DNA of 6,364 bases from Eudoraea sp. (GTDB lineage: Bacteria > Bacteroidota > Bacteroidia > Flavobacteriales > Flavobacteriaceae), in assembly GCA_013041785.1 (NCBI GenBank), contig JABDRK010000098.1:1-6364 (forward strand), written 5' to 3'. The translations under genes and the position numbers were made by a program. Positions within the stretch are counted from its first letter, which is position 1. Every line of letters starts with the position of its first letter. Of the stretch, positions 1 to 5,793 are shown one piece after another. Below the pieces are notes generated by a model, which made no database searches, had not been told where the DNA came from, and saw nothing but the letters and a program-made list of their open reading frames with translations.

Positions 1-362
1 ATATCTCCATCCCCATCGAAGTCTTCAGGGGAGATTACGGATATATTCTTAAAGGTAGTGGGCAGCTGTTCCGCGGAGCGCGTAAAATAACCCCGGCCAT
101 CATTTAAATACAAGCGGGCTCGATAGGTGTTTTCATCCCCTACCTGGTTGCCACCGCTACCTACTATTAAATCCATATCCCCATCCCCATCAGCATCCAG
201 AAATGCGGCGGCAGTATCTTCAAAGTTCATATCTGTTTCAAATGCCCTTTGCTCGATGGTTTTCAATTGCCCTTTACCAAGGTGCTGGTATATAATGCCT
301 GGCTGGTCTTTAGCACCCCCAATGAAAATATCCTCATTTCCATCCCCATTGATATCGCCAAC
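1..362 (-). repeat. Start of the second VCBS/FG-GAP set in the downstream paralogue, cut by window edge
   Basis: Three loops are visible: DINGDGNED (from residue 674), DADGDGDMD (727), and DFDGDGD (785), which is cut by the window end. They correspond to the first three loops of the second set in the upstream protein (residues 653, 706 and 763). If the match continues, four more loops lie beyond position 1. Confidence 0.8.
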
Positions 363-2375
363 CGCCAAAGCCGGACCTTCCTGAGAAAGCAGGTTGTAGA
401 TCATACCCTCGTAATCAAAATCGTTGTAATTGTTCTCTTCGTGGGCAATTAGCCTGGTATTCCCAACCTCCTTGATTAATGGCACTATGGCCTCCGGTTT
501 TGGAGGGGTGTATTTGGGTAAGCTATCCGAATGGGCAAGGGTCAGAAATTGATTGGCCTGGGTTTTTTCAAGTTTTTGGGTGCGGTCATCGGGCCAGATA
601 ATCCGTATCGAATCCAGCATTTCTGTTTGGCCGAGACCAATGGTCATTACGTAGTCCATGGACGACTGGAAGCCACGGAACGGCATAAGGTCCTGAAGCA
701 CAGTATTTTCATCATAGTACAATAGGGCCGTAGTACCGATGGCAAATTTATTTTTTTCAGGTCCCTCAAACTGAAGCTTGATATAATTGTGATCCCGTTG
801 TTCATCGGTCAGGTTTTCGTAAATAAAGGCTTCCATATTGACATTGTTTACCACAAGGTCCAGGTCCCCGTCATTATCCAGATCCCCATAGGCAGCTCCA
901 TTGGACAGACTGGGAAGTTCAAACCCCCAATCTTTGTTAGCATTGTCAAAAGTAATATCGCCATTATTGCGGTAGGCAAAATTGGGTTGTGGCTTGATAG
1001 GCATTTTTGCAATAATAGAATCGATCGACTCTTTCCTTCCGGTGAGGGCCATCTTCTGTATGATTTCATTGGCAAAGAAATCCACAAAGTCCAGGTCGGT
1101 CAGGTCATGATTGATCCCATTGGTAATAAAAATATCTCTGAGACCATCGTTGTCCATATCGAAAAGCAGTCCGGCCCAGCTCCAGTCGGTCGCATCCACG
1201 CCACTGAAATAGGCAACTTCCGAAAAGGAGCCGTTTCCATTGTTGAGCTGCAGCGTATTCTGGATGTACTGCTGATAGAAATCCTTACTTTGCTTGAGCC
1301 TGAATACATCATAGCCTTCAAATTCCATTACGGATTTGACCCTCTCTTCGGGTTCCGGCAGCATATCCGTTATAAATATTTCAGCATGTCCGTCATTGTT
1401 GATATCGGCCATATCAATCCCCATGGCCGACAAGGACAAATGCGAGGTCCAGTTCTTGATGTCTTCGGTAAAAGTGCCGTCCTGATTGTTGATGTACAGG
1501 TAATCTCGCTCGTAGAAGTCATTGGAGACATAGATATCCGGGTATAAGTCCTTGTTGATATCGGTAACCATTACTCCCAAGCCAAACCCGATAAGGCTTC
1601 CGTAAATTCCTGCTGCCTCGCTCACATCTACGAATTTGCCATTGTCGTTTCGGAGCAGCATGTCTCCCACACCTTTGAAAATATCCGGGACACCCTCCCA
1701 GTCCTGGGCCCGTACTTCCCGCTGTTCTGCGTATCCCAGGCTACTTACCGGAATATTACTGTTATTGAGAATGTATGCATCCAGATCTCCGTCTTTATCG
1801 TAGTCAAAGAAAGAAGCATGTGTAGAAAACCCGGTCTTAGACAGGTTATATTCAGAAGCCTTCTCCGTGAAGGTGAGATCCCCGTTATTTATGTATAAAT
1901 CGTTGTCGTGGTTGTTCCCCTCCAGGTTTCCGGCATTACTCACATAGATGTCCAGTAAGCCATCCTGATTTATATCTACCATGACTACCCCGGTAGACCA
2001 GGGCTTATTTCCTAATACCCCAGCACTTTCGGAGATATCCTCAAAAGTCAGATCACCCTTATTGAGATATAAACGGTTGGGTTCCATGTTGCCTGTAAGG
2101 TAGAGGTCGGCAAGACCATCATTGTTGATGTCGCCTATGGCCACGCCCCCACCGTTATAGAAATTCCGGTATTTAAAAATGTTGAAATCCTTCTGGTTTT
2201 CAACGGCATTAATAAAACTGACTCCGGTTTCCCGCGGGGACAGCAATTTAAACAAGGTTGCTTGTTCTGGTTGATTTCCAGTTTCCTCTTTCGTTTTGGT
2301 CTCACAGGAACTGGCCAACACCACACAGGCCATTATGCCCAAAAGCACTTTTTGGTAACCCGATTTCATGCTCAT
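1..2375 (-). CDS. VCBS/FG-GAP repeat and ASPIC/UnbV domain lipoprotein, second paralogue, 3' end outside window
   Basis: The frame is open from ATG 2375 to position 1 with no stop, giving 791 codons; the rest lies beyond the window. The start at 2375 is chosen for the ATGA overlap; ATG 2369 is the alternative. The N-terminus (MSMKSGYQK, hydrophobic core, VLASSC) is a lipoprotein signal with Cys24 as the likely lipidated residue; the lipobox has Ala instead of Leu at -3, as Bacteroidota tolerate. Seven loops occupy about residues 82-506, ASPIC/UnbV about 529-612 (RGFQSS at 567, WPDD at 594 in place of WPSG), and a second loop set begins at 674. It is a clear paralogue of the upstream protein: over the first blade (YNGGGV... 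to ...SAGVL) I count 27 identities in 49 aligned residues. By analogy the full length should be near 1100 residues. Role as for its partner: envelope, calcium-binding, ligand unknown. Confidence 0.93.
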   Translation of the reverse strand, partial: MSMKSGYQKVLLGIMACVVLASSCETKTKEETGNQPEQATLFKLLSPRETGVSFINAVENQKDFNIFKYRNFYNGGGVAIGDINNDGLADLYLTGNMEPNRLYLNKGDLTFEDISESAGVLGNKPWSTGVVMVDINQDGLLDIYVSNAGNLEGNNHDNDLYINNGDLTFTEKASEYNLSKTGFSTHASFFDYDKDGDLDAYILNNSNIPVSSLGYAEQREVRAQDWEGVPDIFKGVGDMLLRNDNGKFVDVSEAAGIYGSLIGFGLGVMVTDINKDLYPDIYVSNDFYERDYLYINNQDGTFTEDIKNWTSHLSLSAMGIDMADINNDGHAEIFITDMLPEPEERVKSVMEFEGYDVFRLKQSKDFYQQYIQNTLQLNNGNGSFSEVAYFSGVDATDWSWAGLLFDMDNDGLRDIFITNGINHDLTDLDFVDFFANEIIQKMALTGRKESIDSIIAKMPIKPQPNFAYRNNGDITFDNANKDWGFELPSLSNGAAYGDLDNDGDLDLVVNNVNMEAFIYENLTDEQRDHNYIKLQFEGPEKNKFAIGTTALLYYDENTVLQDLMPFRGFQSSMDYVMTIGLGQTEMLDSIRIIWPDDRTQKLEKTQANQFLTLAHSDSLPKYTPPKPEAIVPLIKEVGNTRLIAHEENNYNDFDYEGMIYNLLSQEGPALAVGDINGDGNEDIFIGGAKDQPGIIYQHLGKGQLKTIEQRAFETDMNFEDTAAAFLDADGDGDMDLIVGSGGNQVGDENTYRARLYLNDGRGYFTRSAEQLPTTFKNISVISPEDFDGDGD
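540..791 (-). other. ASPIC/UnbV domain of the downstream paralogue
   Basis: Residues about 529-612 run from HNYIKLQFEGP through RGFQSSMDYVMTIGLG to LDSIRIIWPDDRTQKLEK and FLTLAHSD. The overall pattern matches ASPIC/UnbV. The usual W-P-S/N-G turn is replaced by W-P-D-D, and the GLGAKV segment of the partner is IGTTALLYY here. It is a divergent but recognisable copy. Confidence 0.83.
843..2138 (-). repeat. First set of seven VCBS/FG-GAP motifs in the downstream paralogue
   Basis: The seven loops, numbered from ATG 2375, are DINNDGLAD (from residue 82), DINQDGLLD (134), DYDKDGDLD (191), DINKDLYPD (272), DINNDGHAE (324), DMDNDGLRD (406) and DLDNDGDLD (498). The fourth lacks the usual Gly after Asp and the fifth ends in Glu. 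Order and spacing follow the upstream protein blade for blade. Shared inter-blade signatures include WSTGV, FFDYD, WSW...D.DNDG.RD.FI.NGI and N-V-N before the ASPIC domain. Confidence 0.85.
2372..2375 (-). promoter_or_regulatory. ATGA stop/start overlap linking the two lipoprotein genes
   Basis: The upstream gene ends in TGA (2374-2372), and the downstream gene's ATG begins at 2375, sharing the four bases ATGA in a different frame. Such overlaps commonly couple translation by termination and re-initiation. A second in-frame ATG (2369) lies two codons later and could also serve as the start. No clear Shine-Dalgarno sequence precedes either start; the sequence just before is CAAAACCGTAA. The overlap indicates one polycistronic message. 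Confidence 0.75.
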
Positions 2376-5300
2376 TTACGGTTTTGGTTTATCAAAACTA
2401 CCGGAGCGTTATTTATGCCGATGATCCAGTAGTCTGCATTCTTAATCGTTAATTCTTTAATGTTCCGGGCAGGACCCGAATACGTAAAATCTCTGTTTGG
2501 CGACCACAGGAACCCTCCCTGTTGGTCATTTTGCAAAAGTACGCCATGACCAGCATCCATCCTACCCAATTGAGTGCTAATCTCATAAAAGTTGCCCACC
2601 AGAAATACATCCGAAAAGCCATCGTTATTCAGGTCTTTTACTGCGATATCGCGCACTACAGAAGCCTGTGCCATTTTGGGGAGTGTTCGGGGTGTAAAAT
2701 TCCCGCTTCCATCATTTTCAAAGTACTGTGATTTTAAAGTGTAGGCGAATTTTTTCTCTGCAGCATTTAATTTTTCCCCGGTAAATAAATCCTTTAGCTC
2801 TGCTTTAGCAAAAGCCTTATAAGAAAGGTATTCCTTATTCAGATAGGGCATTTGCTTTACAAGTTCGTCTTTCGACGCCAATGGGGTCTCCCGCCCTTCT
2901 TTGAAGTAGGTGACCAGGGTTTCAATGGTACCATTGTCGTCAAAATCCTCCCGGTAGAGGGTTAGGGGCGTTTTTTCTGTTGCTTTTAAGAGGCTGTTTT
3001 CCCCAAAATTCCCGGCGATTAAATCCAGGTCCCCATCCTGATCAAAATCCCCTGCTTTTATCGTATTCCACCAGCCGTGGCTCATTTCCAGGCCATTGTT
3101 ATCCATTTTTGTTAGCGTATCCCCATCATTTAAAAATATGGTAAGGGGCATCCAGTGTCCGGCTACGATCAGATCCGGATAGGTATTTCCGTCAATATCA
3201 ACCCACTCAACATCTTTTACATTTCCAATAGACTGAAACTCCGGAGCCCTGCTTTGCGTAACATCACTAAACCTGCCTGATCCATCATTTTCAAAAAGAT
3301 ATTGGACAGGGGTTTTTCCAAATTCCCAGGGGACAAGGTCTGAAGTAAGGGTAAGATCCAAATCCCCATCCTGGTCGAAATCAACGGCAACTACCTGTGA
3401 AGCGTTTACTTCAACATTAGCGAATTGCAAGGAATCTTTACGAAAGGTCCCCTGTTCATTCCAGTACAATCTGGGCTGCAGGGGCAGGCCCGACTGAAAT
3501 TCATTTCCTCCGCTTGCTACAAGTAATTCTGGCCAGCCATCTCCATTCGCATCAAAAAACACCTGAGCTACATCCTCGCTTGTTGCATCTGCTGCAAACA
3601 TGTTTTCTTGTTGGGGGATAAAATTGCCAGAAGTGTCTTGAAAAAGCAGGCTGGAAGCTTGTTTTTTTCCACCGCCTACGAACAGGTCCTGTAAACCGTC
3701 CCGGTTGACATCGGCCACCGCAATTCCGGGACCTTCATTGGTGCTGGCATAAGGAACAAGGGGGTTACGGTTAAACTCTATTGAAGTCTGATCACGGTGT
3801 ACCAGGTCGATTGGTAGGTTTTGTTCTGAATCTTCAATAGCCGTTAAAGAAGTGTTTGGATATTGTTCCGGGTTTCGTGCTTCATCTTCCTTGAGGGTGA
3901 TCTCCTGATCGGCTGCAATGTTCCTGAGCAACTGCGTTTTTCCTGATGGCCAAATTACCTTTAATGAATCTACTTGGGAAATGCTTCCCAGCCCAAAATG
4001 CAGGGTAGGGGGAACGGCAGATAAATACCCTCGGGTCACAAAATTCTCTCCATACCATTCTTGACTGGAGGAGAATAATTTCACTTTAGCACCCAAACCA
4101 AGAAGGTTCTTCCCGGAGCCCTTAAACGCTATTTTCAGATAGTGATTGGTAGTATCGGAGGTGTTCTGGTAGAGATAAGCTGGTTCATTGACATTATTGA
4201 CCACCAGATCCAGATCCCCGTCATTATCCAGATCTGCATAGGCGCAACCGTTACTAAACGAGTTTTTTGCATCCAGCCAGGCTAAGGTGGTATTTTCAAA
4301 ACTGAGATCACCTGAATTTTTGAAAAAGTAATTGGACACCTTTGTTTCCGGTATTTTGTTGATGAGGGCCATGTCCGCTTCGGTCATGCCCTTGTCAATA
4401 TTTCGCTGTATTTCCTCGTTCGAGATAAAACTTACGAAGTCCATATCATTCGTAGCCCCGAGTATCCCATTGGAGATAAACAGGTCCCTGTACCCGTCAT
4501 TGTCATAATCTGCCACCAGTGCCCCCCAGGACCATTCCGTTGCTGCTATACCAGATAAATGCCCTATTTCACTAAAGGTTGCGTCTCCCAAATTCAGATG
4601 CAGCGTATTTTGCATATACTGTGGGGCATAGCCATTTTTTAAATAGTAGGCGTAGGTTGGAAAAGGATATTCCAGTCCTGAAGCCTTGTAGGTTTCCAGA
4701 TCCTCAGGCAGCATATCCAGGGAAACAATATCCAATTGTCCGTCATTGTTAATATCAGCGAGATCGTTACCCATAGAAAAGTGTGTGGTATGCCCTAACC
4801 GGGCAGGATCTTCCGAAACGATCTCCTTGAATTTCCCATTGCCTTGATTCATGTACAAATAATCGTTCTCAAAAAAATCATTGCCAATATAGAGGTCAGG
4901 ATACCCATCCTGATTTAGATCACCGATCCCCAATCCAAGTCCATATCCAATCTTGCCCTGAAAGATGCCGATATCTTCGGTAACCTCTGTGAAGAAGTCA
5001 TTTTCATTTCTGAACAGCCTATCTCCCGATATTGGATCAAATTTGCTCCTTTGTGAACCATTTCCATAGGCCCTGTTGGGATGTACGGAGTGGTTCATGA
5101 GAAACAGATCCAAATCCCCATCGAGGTCGTAATCAAAAAATGCTGCCTGGGTGGAGAGCCCGGAAAAATCCAACCCATATTGTGCAGCTTCCTCCCGGAA
5201 TTCCGGGATCCCGTCTGCATTAACCCCGACATTGATATACAGCTTATTTTGTCCCTCCAACGCCCTGTATCCTCCAACTTTGCATACATAGATATCCAGA

Positions 5301-5668
5301 AGCCCGTCTGCATTAACATCGGCATAGGTAACCCCGGTAGACCAGCTGCCATCATGCAGAATTCCGGCTTGTTCCGTTGCGTTTTGAAATTTGAAATTTC
5401 CCTGATTCAGGTACAGTTGATCGGCTTCCTGGTTGGAAGTAAAAAAGAGGTCTACAAGGCCATCGTTGTTAAAATCTGCTGCAGCAACTCCAGCGCCATT
5501 GTAATAATACAGATAGGTAAGGATATTGAGTTCCGGGCTGGGTGTCAGGGTATTTGAAAAGTCTATTCCTGAATCATTGGCAGAAATCTGGCGAAAGAGC
5601 ATATCGTTTTTCTGCTCGCAGGCTGCAAGTAGTAGAATGCTACCTAAAATTCCCCAGATCCTTTTCAT
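2372..5668 (-). CDS. VCBS/FG-GAP repeat and ASPIC/UnbV domain lipoprotein (CRTAC1-like), 1098 aa
   Basis: This is a large exported lipoprotein built from calcium-loop repeats around an ASPIC/UnbV domain. The start chosen is ATG 5668. A TTG at 5680 in the same frame would add four residues, but ATG gives a clean lipoprotein signal: MKR, a hydrophobic core, then lipobox Leu14-Ala15-Ala16-Cys17. The mature N-terminus CEQKND begins at the lipidated Cys. Residues about 62-492 hold seven Dx[DN]x[DN]Gxx[DE] loops. ASPIC/UnbV covers about 508-592, with RGYLSAVPPTLHFGLG and the WPSG motif at 573-576. Residues 650-1027 hold seven more loops. By family knowledge such loops bind Ca2+ in beta-propeller blades and the proteins act in the envelope or outside the cell; no catalytic motif is visible. 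The stop overlaps the next gene's start. The family is secure. The ligand is unknown, and surface exposure rather than a periplasmic location is inferred. Confidence 0.95.
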   Translation of the reverse strand: MKRIWGILGSILLLAACEQKNDMLFRQISANDSGIDFSNTLTPSPELNILTYLYYYNGAGVAAADFNNDGLVDLFFTSNQEADQLYLNQGNFKFQNATEQAGILHDGSWSTGVTYADVNADGLLDIYVCKVGGYRALEGQNKLYINVGVNADGIPEFREEAAQYGLDFSGLSTQAAFFDYDLDGDLDLFLMNHSVHPNRAYGNGSQRSKFDPISGDRLFRNENDFFTEVTEDIGIFQGKIGYGLGLGIGDLNQDGYPDLYIGNDFFENDYLYMNQGNGKFKEIVSEDPARLGHTTHFSMGNDLADINNDGQLDIVSLDMLPEDLETYKASGLEYPFPTYAYYLKNGYAPQYMQNTLHLNLGDATFSEIGHLSGIAATEWSWGALVADYDNDGYRDLFISNGILGATNDMDFVSFISNEEIQRNIDKGMTEADMALINKIPETKVSNYFFKNSGDLSFENTTLAWLDAKNSFSNGCAYADLDNDGDLDLVVNNVNEPAYLYQNTSDTTNHYLKIAFKGSGKNLLGLGAKVKLFSSSQEWYGENFVTRGYLSAVPPTLHFGLGSISQVDSLKVIWPSGKTQLLRNIAADQEITLKEDEARNPEQYPNTSLTAIEDSEQNLPIDLVHRDQTSIEFNRNPLVPYASTNEGPGIAVADVNRDGLQDLFVGGGKKQASSLLFQDTSGNFIPQQENMFAADATSEDVAQVFFDANGDGWPELLVASGGNEFQSGLPLQPRLYWNEQGTFRKDSLQFANVEVNASQVVAVDFDQDGDLDLTLTSDLVPWEFGKTPVQYLFENDGSGRFSDVTQSRAPEFQSIGNVKDVEWVDIDGNTYPDLIVAGHWMPLTIFLNDGDTLTKMDNNGLEMSHGWWNTIKAGDFDQDGDLDLIAGNFGENSLLKATEKTPLTLYREDFDDNGTIETLVTYFKEGRETPLASKDELVKQMPYLNKEYLSYKAFAKAELKDLFTGEKLNAAEKKFAYTLKSQYFENDGSGNFTPRTLPKMAQASVVRDIAVKDLNNDGFSDVFLVGNFYEISTQLGRMDAGHGVLLQNDQQGGFLWSPNRDFTYSGPARNIKELTIKNADYWIIGINNAPVVLINQNRK
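2588..3721 (-). repeat. Second set of seven VCBS/FG-GAP motifs in the upstream lipoprotein
   Basis: Seven motifs follow the ASPIC domain. They are DVNRDGLQD (from residue 653), DANGDGWPE (706), DFDQDGDLD (763), DIDGNTYPD (824), DFDQDGDLD (874), DFDDNGTIE (908) and DLNNDGFSD (1012). The fourth has shifted Asp/Gly spacing, and the second and sixth end in Glu. After the sixth comes an insertion rich in charged residues, up to about residue 966. The set implies a second propeller. Confidence 0.8.
3893..4147 (-). other. ASPIC/UnbV domain of the upstream lipoprotein
   Basis: Residues about 508-592 match the ASPIC/UnbV pattern known from CRTAC1-type proteins. It opens with NHYLKIAFKGSGKN and continues with GLGAKVKLF. 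The hallmark RGYLS...HFGLG follows, and it closes with VDSLKVIWPSGKTQ and a beta strand (EITLKED). It sits between the two repeat sets. Its molecular role is not established. Confidence 0.88.
4193..5485 (-). repeat. First set of seven VCBS/FG-GAP calcium-loop motifs in the upstream lipoprotein
   Basis: Seven loops occur, numbered from ATG 5668. They are DFNNDGLVD (from residue 65), DVNADGLLD (117), DYDLDGDLD (179), DLNQDGYPD (250), DINNDGQLD (305), DYDNDGYRD (387) and DLDNDGDLD (479). Each is followed by a hydrophobic strand such as LFFTSN or LYIGND. Spacing is roughly 50-90 residues, as expected for propeller blades with loops of variable length. Seven motifs suggest one seven-bladed propeller. 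The blade count is an inference from motif counting. Confidence 0.85.
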
Positions 5669-5671
5669 TTT

Positions 5672-5677
5672 CCCTTG
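5672..5677 (-). promoter_or_regulatory. Weak ribosome-binding-like site for the ATG at 5668
   Basis: Minus-strand CAAGGG precedes the ATG at 5668 by only three A residues. The spacing is short for a Shine-Dalgarno site, and Bacteroidota often initiate without one. The site therefore supports this ATG only mildly. It does argue against the TTG at 5680, because the purine run would then lie inside the coding region. Confidence 0.3.
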
Positions 5678-5741
5678 CAAATAGGACGCAAGATACGCAA
5701 AGTCTGTATAAAGGAAAAGCTAGAAGAAGGTAATGTTTTTG

Positions 5742-5766
5742 GGGAATACAAGAGCTTGTCACTCCC
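5742..5766 (-). terminator. Imperfect hairpin downstream of the symporter, possible 3' end element
   Basis: Read on the minus strand, GGGAGT-g-ACAAG pairs with CTTGT-ATTCCC, with a single bulged G and a very short CT loop (in practice the loop probably opens to GCTC). The stem has a G-U wobble in minus-strand RNA where plus-strand RNA would have an A-C mismatch, so the fold is better on the coding strand. It starts 28 nt after the symporter stop. No U-tract follows; the next bases are CAAAAACATT. This is therefore not a canonical intrinsic terminator, and it may instead be a 3' processing or stability hairpin. Confidence 0.35.
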
Positions 5767-5793
5767 ATCCATCCCAAATCTTAAGCTAAACTT

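Larger units (their letters stand above)
5669..5793 (-). other. Intergenic gap between symporter and first VCBS lipoprotein gene
   Basis: These 125 bp separate the symporter stop from the preferred ATG of the lipoprotein gene. On the minus strand the gap holds an imperfect hairpin (5742-5766) and then an AT-rich, pyrimidine-rich stretch. I find no convincing Bacteroidota promoter (TTTG about 20 nt before TAnnTTTG). The nearest -7-like match is TAGCTTTT at 5722-5715, one base off, but it has no TTTG at the right spacing. Whether the lipoprotein genes have their own promoter or read through from the symporter cannot be settled from the sequence. Confidence 0.6.

Noticed and set aside
175..199. 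Apparent short tandem DNA repeats such as CCATCCCCATC, which recur at several places.
   Set aside because: They are the complement of in-frame Asp-Gly-Asp-Gly codons in the calcium loops. They recur where the protein motif recurs, so they are not an independent DNA repeat or CRISPR-like array.
789..1547. A 252-codon open frame on the plus strand.
   Set aside because: It lies wholly antisense to the downstream VCBS/ASPIC gene. It has no recognisable domain, and its residues are what the complement of Asp/Gly/Asn-rich repeat codons gives. The minus strand has unmistakable family motifs throughout.
2325..2327. Cys17 of the downstream paralogue as the lipidated residue.
   Set aside because: The preceding Ile-Met-Ala fits the lipobox poorly at -2, and it would cut the hydrophobic core short. 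Cys24 after Ala-Ser-Ser, followed by a polar charged stretch, fits better.
1..2375. A frameshift or truncation in the downstream paralogue, since it has no stop in the window.
   Set aside because: The frame was followed from the start to position 3 through all visible motifs without a stop or loss of homology. The missing end is due to the window edge.
5081..5557. A 158-codon open frame on the plus strand.
   Set aside because: It is antisense to the first blades of the upstream lipoprotein. Its Ile/Val/Gly-rich text is a shadow of those repeat codons, with no independent support.
5669..5680. TTG at 5680 as the start of the upstream lipoprotein.
   Set aside because: It adds only MQGK before an ATG that begins a canonical lipoprotein signal peptide, and it would place the purine-rich ribosome-binding-like bases inside the gene. 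ATG 5668 is the simpler start.
5715..5722. A TAGCTTTT sequence on the minus strand as a -7 promoter element for the lipoprotein genes.
   Set aside because: It differs from TAnnTTTG by one base, but no TTTG sits about 20 nt upstream; the nearest TTG is 26 nt away. The evidence is too weak to call a promoter.
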